Both the position numbers and the translations under genes were made by a program. Source: Alistipes sp. (GTDB lineage Bacteria > Bacteroidota > Bacteroidia > Bacteroidales > Rikenellaceae). From it: DNA of 53,964 nt. The stretch covers positions 1 through 53,964 of the forward strand of contig JAFQHI010000012.1 in assembly GCA_017398045.1 (NCBI GenBank). Reading direction: 5' to 3'. Below are positions 17,158 to 25,487 of the stretch, in pieces (the first letter of the stretch is position 1; the number at the start of each line of letters is the position of its first letter). Below the pieces are notes generated by a model. The model was not told the DNA's origin. It made no database searches and worked only from the letters and a program-made list of their open reading frames with translations.

Positions 17158-18375
17158 ATGACTCTGTTAGAGCGTTTCTTGAAATATGTATCGTATGATA
17201 CGCAGTCGGACGAGTCGAGCGAATCGTTCCCCTCGACCGACAAACAAAAGGTGCTGTTAGAGGCCCTCAAAGAGGAGATGCTGACCCTCGGCATGACCGA
17301 CGTCACGATGGACAAATATGGCTATGTGATGGGTACGATTCCCGCATCGGAGGGGTGTGAAAATGCCCCCGTCATCGGCTTTATTGCCCACGTGGATACG
17401 GCCCCCGATATGAGTGGCGCGAACATCAAGCCCCACATCATCGAGTCGTACGATGGTGCCGACATCAAACTCAATGCCGCCCTGACGATGCGCGTGGAGG
17501 ATTTCCCCGAACTCGCCTTCTTCAAGGGTCACACGCTCATCCACACCGACGGCACAACGCTGCTCGGTGCCGATGACAAGGCGGGCGTGGCGGAAATCAT
17601 GACCGCTGCGGAGTACCTGATGAGCCACCCCGAATGTAAGCACGGTAAGATTCGCATCGGTTTCACGCCCGACGAGGAGATTGGTCGCGGTGTCGATTTC
17701 TTCGATGTAGCCGCATTTGGTGCCGACTTCGCCTACACGGTCGATGGCGGCATGGAGGGCGAGCTGGAGTATGAGAACTTCAACGCCGCCTCGGCCAAAG
17801 TCGAGATTCAGGGTCGCAACGTCCACCCGGGCTATGCCAAGAACAAGATGATTAACGCCATCGAGGTGGCCGGCGAGTTCATGCAGCTGCTCCCCGCCTG
17901 GGAGCGTCCCGAGCATACCGAGGGCTACGAAGGTTTCTTCCACTGCGTAGGCATGAGCGGTACGGTCGAGAAGGCACAGCTCTCGTACATCATCCGCGAC
18001 CACGATGCCGACCGTTTCGAGCAGCGCAAGCGTTTCATCTGGTCGGCCATGGATTTCCTGCGTGCCAAATATGGAGGCGAGGTGGTCAACGTAACGCTTA
18101 AGGACCAATATTACAATATGCGTAAGATGGTGGCTCCCCACCCGCAGGTCATCGACCGCGCCATTGAGGCGATGAAGTTGGCCGACGTGAAGCCCCTCGT
18201 GCGCCCGATTCGCGGTGGCACGGATGGCGCACGCCTCTCGTTCATGGGACTCCCCTGCCCCAACCTCTTCACGGGTGGCATGAATTTCCACGGCAAATTC
18301 GAGTACTGCTCGCTGACAACGATGCAAAAGGCCGAGCAGGTGATTCTCAACCTCGCCCAACTTTGGGCCAAATAG
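17158..18375 (+). CDS. pepT: Peptidase T (tripeptide aminopeptidase)
   Basis: The 405-residue M20B metallopeptidase removes the N-terminal residue from tripeptides in the cytoplasm. Zinc-binding and catalytic motifs are visible: His78 and Asp80 in FIAHVDTAPD, Asp in TLLGADDKAG near 140, and the Glu pair in FTPDEEIGRGVDFFD near 175. A lid domain sits in the middle. Length is typical. It lies 141 bp after the OPT transporter and 19 bp before nadE, fitting a peptide-use unit. Confidence 0.94.
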   Translation: MTLLERFLKYVSYDTQSDESSESFPSTDKQKVLLEALKEEMLTLGMTDVTMDKYGYVMGTIPASEGCENAPVIGFIAHVDTAPDMSGANIKPHIIESYDGADIKLNAALTMRVEDFPELAFFKGHTLIHTDGTTLLGADDKAGVAEIMTAAEYLMSHPECKHGKIRIGFTPDEEIGRGVDFFDVAAFGADFAYTVDGGMEGELEYENFNAASAKVEIQGRNVHPGYAKNKMINAIEVAGEFMQLLPAWERPEHTEGYEGFFHCVGMSGTVEKAQLSYIIRDHDADRFEQRKRFIWSAMDFLRAKYGGEVVNVTLKDQYYNMRKMVAPHPQVIDRAIEAMKLADVKPLVRPIRGGTDGARLSFMGLPCPNLFTGGMNFHGKFEYCSLTTMQKAEQVILNLAQLWAK

Positions 18376-18394
18376 TAACCCTACAACCAAACGT

Positions 18395-20317
18395 ATGAAT
18401 CAATACGGATTTTTGAAGGTGGCGGCTGCCGTTCCTCATGTCGAGGTGGCCGATTGCGATTTCAACGCCTCGCGCATCCTTGCCCTGATGGAGCAGGCCG
18501 CAACGCGCGGTGCCGAGATTGTCGCCTTCCCCGAACTCTCGCTCACGGCCTACACGTGTGGCGATTTGATGCTGCAACCCACGCTCCTCAACGGAGCCGA
18601 GGAGGCCCTCACACAACTCATCCGCAAGAGTCGCAAACTGCCGCTTGTGGGCATCGTAGGTGCGCCCCTGCGCCACGGTTCGGCCATCTACAACTGTGCC
18701 GTCGTCTTCTCGCAAGGCAAGATTTTGGGCGTGGTGCCGAAGAGCTACATCCCCGACTACTCGGAGTTCTACGAAAACCGCGTCTTTACGTCGGGTGCCG
18801 GTATCACGGAGGAGCAAATCCGCGTGGGCGATGTGATGTGTGACTTCGGTGTGGAGCTGACCTTCGAGGTCAATGGCGTGGAGTTCGGTGTGGAGATTTG
18901 CGAGGACCTCTGGGTAGCCCAGCAACCCTCGTCGCAGTTGGCACTCGATGGTGCCAAGGTGATTTTCAACCTCTCGGCCTCGCCCGAGGCGGTGGGCAAA
19001 CACGCCTACCTGCGCCAATTGGTCGTCCAGCAGTCGGCACGCACCCTCTCGGCCTACGTCTATACCTCGGCCGGCTTTGGCGAATCATCGACCGATTTGG
19101 TCTTTGCGGGCAAGGCCTTCATTGCCGAGAGTGGCCGTCTGATGGCCGAGACGGAGCGTTTCTCGATGGAAGAGAAGCTCATCGTGGCCGATGTGGATAT
19201 CGAGCTGCTGGAGTTCCAGCGTCAGCGTAACACCTCGTTCCGCGTCAATGAGTCGGGTTCGGAGAATACGGTCATCGAGATGGAGATTCCCGACCCGATG
19301 CAGACTTCGGCCCTCGACCGCGACATCAACCCCCTTCCGTTCCTGCCCGAAAAGGCCTGCCAGGAGGAGTTCTGCGAAGAGATTTTCGAGATTCAGTCCC
19401 ATGGTCTGGCCAAGCGCATGAAACACATCGGCTCGAAGTGTGCCATCATCGGCATTTCGGGCGGTCTGGATTCGACCCTGGCATTGCTGGCCATTGTACG
19501 GACGTTCGACAAAATGGGGCTGGACCGCAAAGGAATCATCGGTGTCACGATGCCGGGCTTCGGCACCACCGACCGCACCTACCGCAATGCGCTGGAGTTG
19601 ATGCAACTGCTCGGCATAACCCTGATGGAGATTCCGATTCGTGAGGCCTGTCTGCAACACTTCCGCGATATTGATATCGACCCCTCGGACCGCTCGGCCG
19701 CCTACGAAAATGCCCAGGCACGTGAGCGCACGCAAATTCTGATGGATTTGTCCAACAAGCTGGGAGGGCTGGTTATCGGCACGGGCGATTTGAGCGAGCT
19801 GGCACTCGGCTGGGCCACCTACAACGGTGACCAAATGTCGATGTACGGTCTTAACGGTTCGATTCCCAAGACCCTGGTACGCCAACTCGTTACGTGGGCA
19901 GCCTCGAAGGCCGAGAACCGTCGCATCGGCGAGATTCTGCACGATGTGGTGGCCACCCCCGTCAGCCCCGAGCTGTTGCCGGCCAACAACGAGGGTAAAA
20001 TCAGCCAAAAGACCGAGGACCTGGTCGGCCCCTACGAGCTGCACGACTTCTTCCTCTACCACTTCCTCAACTCGGGTTACGCACCGGCCAAGATTCTCTA
20101 CATGGCCGAGACAGCCTTCCGTGGCGAGTACACCCGCGAGGTGATTCTGAAGTGGCTCAAGGTCTTTTTCCGACGCTTCTTCTCGCAACAGTTCAAGCGG
20201 TCGGCCATGCCCGACGGCCCGAAGGCCGGTCTGCTCTCGCTCTCGCCCCGTGGCGATTGGCGTATGCCCTCCGATGCCTCGGCCCGTATGTGGCTCAACG
20301 AGATTGAAAAACTTTAA
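18395..20317 (+). CDS. nadE: Glutamine-dependent NAD+ synthetase
   Basis: The 640-residue two-domain enzyme amidates nicotinate adenine dinucleotide to NAD using ammonia from glutamine. The N-terminal nitrilase-like glutaminase domain has a Glu in AFPELSLTAY, a Lys in VPKSYIPDY and a Cys in EICEDLW. The C-terminal synthetase has the ATP-pyrophosphatase loop SGGLDS at 355-360 and GTGDLSELALGW. It is a complete bifunctional form, so no separate amidotransferase is needed. It is followed by the DUF4923 gene after 12 bp. Confidence 0.95.
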   Translation: MNQYGFLKVAAAVPHVEVADCDFNASRILALMEQAATRGAEIVAFPELSLTAYTCGDLMLQPTLLNGAEEALTQLIRKSRKLPLVGIVGAPLRHGSAIYNCAVVFSQGKILGVVPKSYIPDYSEFYENRVFTSGAGITEEQIRVGDVMCDFGVELTFEVNGVEFGVEICEDLWVAQQPSSQLALDGAKVIFNLSASPEAVGKHAYLRQLVVQQSARTLSAYVYTSAGFGESSTDLVFAGKAFIAESGRLMAETERFSMEEKLIVADVDIELLEFQRQRNTSFRVNESGSENTVIEMEIPDPMQTSALDRDINPLPFLPEKACQEEFCEEIFEIQSHGLAKRMKHIGSKCAIIGISGGLDSTLALLAIVRTFDKMGLDRKGIIGVTMPGFGTTDRTYRNALELMQLLGITLMEIPIREACLQHFRDIDIDPSDRSAAYENAQARERTQILMDLSNKLGGLVIGTGDLSELALGWATYNGDQMSMYGLNGSIPKTLVRQLVTWAASKAENRRIGEILHDVVATPVSPELLPANNEGKISQKTEDLVGPYELHDFFLYHFLNSGYAPAKILYMAETAFRGEYTREVILKWLKVFFRRFFSQQFKRSAMPDGPKAGLLSLSPRGDWRMPSDASARMWLNEIEKL

Positions 20318-20329
20318 TACCTATATTAC

Positions 20330-20950
20330 ATGAAGAGACTTTTGATTGCTTTGGTTGCCCTCGTAGCAACCATCTCGACCGCCTCGGCACAATCGTGGGG
20401 CGATTTGCTGAAGCAGGTAGCCGGCTCTGCCGTTACCGAAATTGCCGACAAGGTGACCAATGGTGCGCTCTCGGATGCCGCGCTGAACGGCACCTGGAGC
20501 TACAAGCAGCCCGCCGTGAAATTCCAGAGCGAGAACATCCTCTCGTCGCTCGGTGGTTCGGCCATGGAATCGACCGTGACAAGCCGCCTCGAGAAGGCCT
20601 ACTCGTTCATCGGCATCAAAGAGGGTGCTGCTTCGTTCACCTTCAACGAGGATAAGACCTTCACCGCCAAGTTGGGCCTTGCCAAGAACCTGAGCGGCAC
20701 CTACGAATTCGACACCGAGAGCCACAAAATCACGCTCCACTTCTCGGGTTCGGGCCTCATGAAGAACCTCGGCACGATGTCGGGCTACGCCTACATCTCG
20801 GGCAAGGAGCTGAAGTTGGTCTTCCCCGTTACGAAGCTCGTCAATATGATTCGCACGCTCGGCTCGAAAATCTCCTACCTGAAGTCCATCTCGGCTCTGC
20901 TGGAGAACTACGAGAATGTCTATCTCGGTTTCGGCTTTGCCAAATCGTAA
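20330..20950 (+). CDS. Exported DUF4923-like protein
   Basis: The 206-residue protein has a signal peptide cleaved after ASAQ and then a short helical segment (VTEIADKVTNGAL). A beta-rich domain with a lipocalin-like pattern follows: GTWSYKQPAVKFQSE and later LSGTYEFDTESHKITLHF. This fits the Bacteroidetes family DUF4923, whose function is not known. It is probably periplasmic or surface-exposed. It is the last gene of a unit with nadE and is followed by a strong terminator. Confidence 0.75.
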   Translation: MKRLLIALVALVATISTASAQSWGDLLKQVAGSAVTEIADKVTNGALSDAALNGTWSYKQPAVKFQSENILSSLGGSAMESTVTSRLEKAYSFIGIKEGAASFTFNEDKTFTAKLGLAKNLSGTYEFDTESHKITLHFSGSGLMKNLGTMSGYAYISGKELKLVFPVTKLVNMIRTLGSKISYLKSISALLENYENVYLGFGFAKS

Positions 20951-20977
20951 TCGGCCGTTGCGATATTTTGAAAATTT

Positions 20978-21010
20978 AGAGGAATTTCTGATACGAGATT
21001 CCTCTTTTTT
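20978..21010 (+). terminator. Terminator after DUF4923 gene
   Basis: AGAGGAAT (20978-20985) pairs with ATTCCTCT (20998-21005), followed by at least five T. Confidence 0.8.
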
Positions 21011-21119
21011 CTTTCAATCTGTAAGCAAATAATACAGATTTTCGATTCAACAGCAAGCAAACAGCGCACAAGCTCACTTTTAGCCGACGAACAGTGTTGC
21101 AGAATAGGACATAAAATCG

Positions 21120-21127
21120 TAACTTTG
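21120..21127 (+). promoter_or_regulatory. -7 box TAACTTTG for gdhA
   Basis: This exact TAnnTTTG match lies 37 nt before the gdhA ATG. Confidence 0.65.
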
Positions 21128-21164
21128 CCCTCTGAAAAAGCAACAAAAAACACCAAAAAGCTGT

Positions 21165-22520
21165 ATGAACAACCAAGTAGAACAGTTTGTCGAGGAGTTC
21201 ATGGCCAAAATCGTAGCCAAGAACCCGAATGAGCCGGAGTTTCACCAGGCCGTGCGTGAGGTAACCGAGTCGCTTGCTCCGCACATCGTAGCCAGCCCCG
21301 TGCTGCAAAAGATGAAGATTTTGGAGCGCATCGCCGAGCCGGAGCGTGTCATCATCTTCCGTGTCCCCTGGCTCAACGACAAGGGCGAAATCGAGATTAA
21401 CCGCGGTTACCGCGTGCAGATGAACAGTGCCATCGGCCCCTACAAGGGCGGTATCCGTTTTCACCCCTCGGTCAACCTCTCGATTTTGAAATTCCTCGCC
21501 TTTGAGCAGACCTTCAAGAACTCGCTCACGACCCTCCCGATGGGTGGCGGTAAGGGCGGTTCGGACTTCAACCCCAAGGGCAAGTCGGACAACGAGGTGA
21601 TGAAATTCTGCCAATCGTTCATGACCGAGCTTCAGAAGCACATCGGCCAGGATACCGATGTACCGGCCGGCGATATTGGTGTAGGTGGTCGTGAGGTAGG
21701 CTATATGTTCGGCCAATACAAGCGACTGCGCGACGAGTTCACGGGTACGCTTACGGGCAAGGGGCGCGATTGGGGCGGTTCGCCGCTGCGTCCCGAGGCT
21801 ACGGGGTACGGTGCCTGCTACTTCGCCCAGGAGATGCTCGCCACGCGCGGTGAGACGTTCGAGGGCAAGACGGTCTGCATCTCCGGTTCGGGCAACGTGG
21901 CACAATATGCCTGCCGCAAGGCTATCGAGCTGGGTGCCAAGGTGGTAACCCTCTCCGATTCGACGGGTTACATCTACGACCCCGACGGCATCGACCTCGA
22001 GAAGTGGGAGTATGTGATGGAGCTGAAGAACATCTTCCGCGGCCGCATCAAGGAGTATGCCGAGCAGTATCCTTCAGCCGTCTATCACGAGGGCAAGCGT
22101 CCCTGGGGCGAGAAGTGCGACATCGCCATGCCCTGCGCTACGCAGAACGAGCTGAATGGCGAAGAGGCACAGATGCTGGTCGATAACGGGTGCATCTGCG
22201 TGACGGAGGGTGCCAATATGCCCTCGACGCCCGAGGCCATCCGCATCTTCCAGCAGCACAAGTTGCTCTACGCTCCGGGTAAGGCTTCGAATGCCGGCGG
22301 TGTGGCCACTTCGGGTCTGGAGATGTGCCAGAACTCGATGCGTCTCACGTGGTCGCCCGAGGAGGTGGACGAGAAGCTGCACGCCATCATGAAGAATATC
22401 CATGAGGTCTGCGTGCGCTACGGCAAGCAGGAGGATGGTTATATCAACTACGTGGTGGGTGCCAACATCGGTGGCTTTATGAAGGTGGCCAACGCCATGC
22501 TGGCCCAGGGTCTTGTCTAA
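21165..22520 (+). CDS. gdhA: Glutamate dehydrogenase (NADP-type, hexameric)
   Basis: The 451-residue enzyme interconverts 2-oxoglutarate plus ammonia and glutamate, the main ammonia-assimilation route in gut Bacteroidales. Lys94 in GPYKGGIRFHP and catalytic Lys130 in PMGGGKGGSDFNPKG are in the substrate domain. The Rossmann dinucleotide fold has CISGSGNVAQYA near 246. Length fits the 50-kDa NADP-specific class; coenzyme choice is inferred from that. It has its own promoter and terminator, so it is a single-gene unit. Confidence 0.95.
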   Translation: MNNQVEQFVEEFMAKIVAKNPNEPEFHQAVREVTESLAPHIVASPVLQKMKILERIAEPERVIIFRVPWLNDKGEIEINRGYRVQMNSAIGPYKGGIRFHPSVNLSILKFLAFEQTFKNSLTTLPMGGGKGGSDFNPKGKSDNEVMKFCQSFMTELQKHIGQDTDVPAGDIGVGGREVGYMFGQYKRLRDEFTGTLTGKGRDWGGSPLRPEATGYGACYFAQEMLATRGETFEGKTVCISGSGNVAQYACRKAIELGAKVVTLSDSTGYIYDPDGIDLEKWEYVMELKNIFRGRIKEYAEQYPSAVYHEGKRPWGEKCDIAMPCATQNELNGEEAQMLVDNGCICVTEGANMPSTPEAIRIFQQHKLLYAPGKASNAGGVATSGLEMCQNSMRLTWSPEEVDEKLHAIMKNIHEVCVRYGKQEDGYINYVVGANIGGFMKVANAMLAQGLV

Positions 22521-22544
22521 CGTACATCCAATCGGATAAATACG

Positions 22545-22575
22545 GGGGAGCGGTTGCAGAATCGCTCCCCTTTTT
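22545..22575 (+). terminator. Terminator after gdhA, adjoining next promoter
   Basis: GGGGAGCG (22545-22552) pairs with CGCTCCCC (22563-22570), followed by five T. The next promoter box starts 2 bp further on. Confidence 0.85.
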
Positions 22576-22576
22576 G

Positions 22577-22584
22577 TATCTTTG
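22577..22584 (+). promoter_or_regulatory. -7 box TATCTTTG for DUF5060 gene
   Basis: This exact TAnnTTTG match is 25 nt before the ATG at 22610. Its -33 region lies inside the gdhA terminator hairpin, so the two elements share DNA. Confidence 0.6.
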
Positions 22585-22609
22585 TGCATACGAACCATTA
22601 CACACAACC

Positions 22610-24208
22610 ATGAAACACTTTCTAACCCTCGTGTTGCTCCTCGTAGCAACCTCACTCCATGCACAAACCACGGTCGAAAAGTGGGGCTGCGCCGAACTCT
22701 CGTTCACCCATGAAGCCTCCGGAAATCCCTTCGAAGTCACGCTCGAGGCCACCTTCACGCAAGGCGACAAGCGCCTTACGGTGCGCGGTTTCTATGATGG
22801 CGACAACACCTACCGCATCCGCTTCATGCCCACCGAAGTCGGCACGTGGAGCTACCTCACGCGCAGTTCCGCACGCTCGATGAATCGTCAGAAAGGCACC
22901 ATCGAGGCCGTAGAGCCTTCGGCCGAGAATCATGGCCCCGTCACGACGGAGGGGCTGGGCTTCCGCTATGCCGACGGCACACTCTACCACCCCTTCGGTA
23001 CGACGACCTATGCCCTGTCGCTGTTCCGCTCCGAGATTCAGCAGCAGACCCTGCAATCGCTCGCCAAGACGGGCTTTAACAAGACCCGCTTCTGCATCCT
23101 GCCGAAAGACCATCCTACACCGCACGACGCTCCGACGCTCTTCCCCTTCGAAATGGTTTCGCAGTCGGTCGATGAGACGGGAAAGCGGGTCTATGAGTGG
23201 GATTTTTCGCGTCCCAACCCCCTCTTCTTCCAAAATGTGGACCGTCGCATCCTCGACCTGCAACAGCTGGGCATTGAGGCCGACCTGATTCTCTTCCACC
23301 CCTACGACAAGGGGGTATGGGGCTTCGACGATATGGGCGAGGAGTTCGACCGTCGCTATTTGGAATACCTTGTCGCCCGCGTGGGAAGCTACCGCAACGT
23401 CTGGTGGTCGCTGGCCAACGAGTGGGACTTGGTGCGCACGAAAAAGTATGCCGATTGGGCCACCCTCACGCGCATTGTCGTTGATGCCGACCCCTATCGT
23501 CACCTCTGCTCGATTCATGGCGGTTCGGCCGTCTATTACGACTACCACCTGCCCGAATATACACACGTAAGTTTCCAGGACGAGGGTCCGCTCTTTACGA
23601 TGACCGCTGCCGGCACGATGCGTCAGATTTTCCGCAAGCCGGTCATTGCCGATGAGATTGGTTATGAAGGAAATACACCGATGCGTTGGGCGCGTTGGAG
23701 TCCGCAACAGATGTTGCACCTTGTCACCAACGGCATCATGGGCGGTATCTATGTCACGCATGGCGAGTGCTACCGCGACACGGAGCGGGAAGATTGGGTC
23801 TATTGGTCGGATGGCAGCGTGCTGCGCGGCAAGAGCTGGGAGCGCATTGCCTTCCTGCGAAAAATTGTCGAAGAGGCCCCCAACCCGATTCGTCCGGCCG
23901 ATATCAGCCGCGACGAGCAGACCTCAACGGCCGGCGAGGGCTACTTCTTTGTCTATTTCGGTCAGCAGATTTTGCGCGATTGGGTCTTCAACCTGCCCGA
24001 TTCGAATTCGCGCTTCAAGCGCATCCAAAAGGGCGATAAGTTCCGTGTGGAGGTCATTAATCTGTGGGATATGACCATCGAGGAGTGTCCCACCCTGTTC
24101 GAGGCGACCGAGCGCATCAACTACCGCCACTACGACACGGGCCACCGCGTGGTGCAACTCCCCGAAACGCCCTACGTGCTGCTACGCATCCGGAAAGTGG
24201 AGAGTTAA
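22610..24208 (+). CDS. Exported DUF5060 glycoside-hydrolase-like protein
   Basis: The 532-residue secreted protein has a signal peptide cleaved after LHAQ. An N-terminal beta-sandwich at about 20-100 follows (FEVTLEATFTQGDKRLTVRGFYDGD, split by loops), typical of DUF5060. A TIM-barrel-like domain at about 115-430 has NEWD in WWSLANEWDL and DEIGYEGN in VIADEIGYEGN; the two carboxylates are at the positions expected of acid/base and nucleophile in clan GH-A. A small C-terminal beta domain resembles DUF5605. The sugar substrate is unknown. It is a stand-alone gene between the gdhA terminator and a composite repeat region. The start at 22610 is set by the signal peptide. Confidence 0.72.
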   Translation: MKHFLTLVLLLVATSLHAQTTVEKWGCAELSFTHEASGNPFEVTLEATFTQGDKRLTVRGFYDGDNTYRIRFMPTEVGTWSYLTRSSARSMNRQKGTIEAVEPSAENHGPVTTEGLGFRYADGTLYHPFGTTTYALSLFRSEIQQQTLQSLAKTGFNKTRFCILPKDHPTPHDAPTLFPFEMVSQSVDETGKRVYEWDFSRPNPLFFQNVDRRILDLQQLGIEADLILFHPYDKGVWGFDDMGEEFDRRYLEYLVARVGSYRNVWWSLANEWDLVRTKKYADWATLTRIVVDADPYRHLCSIHGGSAVYYDYHLPEYTHVSFQDEGPLFTMTAAGTMRQIFRKPVIADEIGYEGNTPMRWARWSPQQMLHLVTNGIMGGIYVTHGECYRDTEREDWVYWSDGSVLRGKSWERIAFLRKIVEEAPNPIRPADISRDEQTSTAGEGYFFVYFGQQILRDWVFNLPDSNSRFKRIQKGDKFRVEVINLWDMTIEECPTLFEATERINYRHYDTGHRVVQLPETPYVLLRIRKVES

Positions 24209-24230
24209 AAGTTGAGAGTTGAAAGTTATT
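24203..24230. repeat. Four heptamer units (AGTTGAA family) spanning a stop codon
   Basis: AGTTAAA, AGTTGAG, AGTTGAA and AGTTATT. The first unit contains the TAA stop codon of the DUF5060 gene, so the array reaches into the coding region. Confidence 0.7.
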
Positions 24231-24246
24231 TGGTGGTTCTTTGAGC

Positions 24247-24306
24247 CGCTCAAACAAAAAATTGGGAGATGGCCTATCCGGTAGCCATCTCCCTTTTTTG
24301 TTGAGC
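24247..24306. terminator. Long hairpin element, copy 2 (terminator-like)
   Basis: GGGAGATGGC (24264-24273) pairs perfectly with GCCATCTCCC (24284-24293), with poly-A and poly-T flanks and an outer GCTCAA/TTGAGC pair. It is homologous to the reverse complement of 7766-7824. Where that stem has A-T, this one has G-C, so pairing is kept. It can end transcription of both convergent neighbours. Confidence 0.8.
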
Positions 24307-24340
24307 TATCTTTGACCTGTCTTGAACAGATCAACTTTGC

Positions 24341-24380
24341 TGATAAAGGTGACTAAAGAGAATTAAAGGGTGCTAAAGAA
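24341..24380. repeat. Four 10-bp units (TAAAG type)
   Basis: TAAAG recurs at 24344, 24354, 24364 and 24374 with exactly 10-bp spacing. The same kind of array is at 41101-41170. Confidence 0.6.
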
Positions 24381-24381
24381 A

Positions 24382-24430
24382 CCTTCAACCTTCAACCTTC
24401 AACCCTCAACTTTCAACTTTCAACTTTCAA
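24382..24430. repeat. Seven heptamer units (CTTTCAA family)
   Basis: CCTTCAA three times, CCCTCAA once and CTTTCAA three times, without interruption. The array ends one base before the stop codon of the minus-strand nucleotidyltransferase gene. It is the complement-type partner of 24203-24230. Confidence 0.8.
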
Positions 24431-24431
24431 C

Positions 24432-25343
24432 CTATTTCCACAATTGAGCAGGATACTTACCCTCCTCCACCATGCGACGGATGGCAGCCACGAGAGCCGG
24501 TTTATCCTCCTTATAGGTCACACCATACCATTGGGCGGCAGAGCGGAGTACGCGGAGCTTCGAGGTGCCGTCGGCAATGAGTTTATTGACCATCGTCGGG
24601 ATGTAGAACTCGCCCTTAATATGGTCGGTGTTCTCCTTGAACCACTGCTTGAAGTAGTTCTCGGTATGGGTGAAGTAGTCGGGCGTGAAGCCGAAGAGGT
24701 TCATCGACACGGGGGTCTCCTCCTCGAGCGGCTCATCCTCGCCCAGGTCGTGGAAGACAATCTGTCCCGAAGGCATACGCTCAATCTTCGTGCGCTCGAC
24801 CATCGAGGTGAGGTTCTGCTCCTCATCCACGCCGCACACTCCGCGCGAAACGGTACCATTCTCCGAAAGGGTGAGGTTCAGGTTGTAAGCCACCATGCAG
24901 TAGCGGTCGGTCGAATCGGCGAGTTGCGAGAGGTAGGCACCAATCGTCTCGTAGGCCTCGGCACCGTAGAAGTCGTCGGCATTGATGACGGCAAACGGCT
25001 CATGAATCACCTCCTTGGCCATCAACAAAGCGTGGTTCGTACCCCACGGCTTCACACGACCCTCGGGTACCGTGCAACCTTCGGGCAGGTAGTCCAGCTC
25101 CTGGAAGACGAACTCCACCTCAATCTTACCGCCGAAACGCTCCTTCGAGAAGACCTCGCGGAACTCCTTTTCAAAGGCGTGACGAATGACAAAAACGACC
25201 TTGCCAAAGCCTGCGCGAATGGCATCGTAAATCGAGTAATCAATAATGGCCTCGTTGTTGGGGCCTACACCGTCCATCTGCTTCAGGGAGCCGTAGCGCG
25301 ACCCCATACCGGCAGCCAGCACCAATAAAGTAGGTTTTACCAT
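24432..25343 (-). CDS. Sugar-phosphate nucleotidyltransferase
   Basis: The 303-residue cytoplasmic protein has the NTP-transferase start VLAAGMGSRYGSLKQMDGVG at about 7-26 and an INADDFYG metal-binding motif near 119. It should join a nucleoside triphosphate to a sugar-1-phosphate. The MGSRYGSLKQ motif is a variant of the usual GxGTRxxPxTK, so the sugar and nucleotide cannot be fixed. In this phylum such genes often occur alone, as here. Its only visible promoter candidate is a weak TACCTTTA at about 25378-25386. Confidence 0.82.
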   Translation of the reverse strand: MVKPTLLVLAAGMGSRYGSLKQMDGVGPNNEAIIDYSIYDAIRAGFGKVVFVIRHAFEKEFREVFSKERFGGKIEVEFVFQELDYLPEGCTVPEGRVKPWGTNHALLMAKEVIHEPFAVINADDFYGAEAYETIGAYLSQLADSTDRYCMVAYNLNLTLSENGTVSRGVCGVDEEQNLTSMVERTKIERMPSGQIVFHDLGEDEPLEEETPVSMNLFGFTPDYFTHTENYFKQWFKENTDHIKGEFYIPTMVNKLIADGTSKLRVLRSAAQWYGVTYKEDKPALVAAIRRMVEEGKYPAQLWK

Positions 25344-25428
25344 TGTATTGTTAGTTTTAATGTGGTCATTTGATGGTGTAAAGGTAAAAATTTCAATTCA
25401 AAGCACCAAAGATTCATGCAAAATTGGT

Positions 25429-25436
25429 TATCTTTG
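25429..25436 (+). promoter_or_regulatory. -7 box TATCTTTG for M23-like/dxr/rseP unit
   Basis: This exact TAnnTTTG match is upstream of the M23-like gene. With downstream gaps of 20 to 27 bp it probably drives M23-like-dxr-rseP-lipoprotein-radA. Confidence 0.65.
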
Positions 25437-25487
25437 CCGTTTAGAAGATGTAGAGTCGGCTCTATGAGCCGTAAGAAAATTGAAACG

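Noticed and set aside
24382-24430. Possible CRISPR array from regular repeats
   Set aside because: The units are 7 bp with no spacers, so this is a simple tandem repeat. No cas gene is present.
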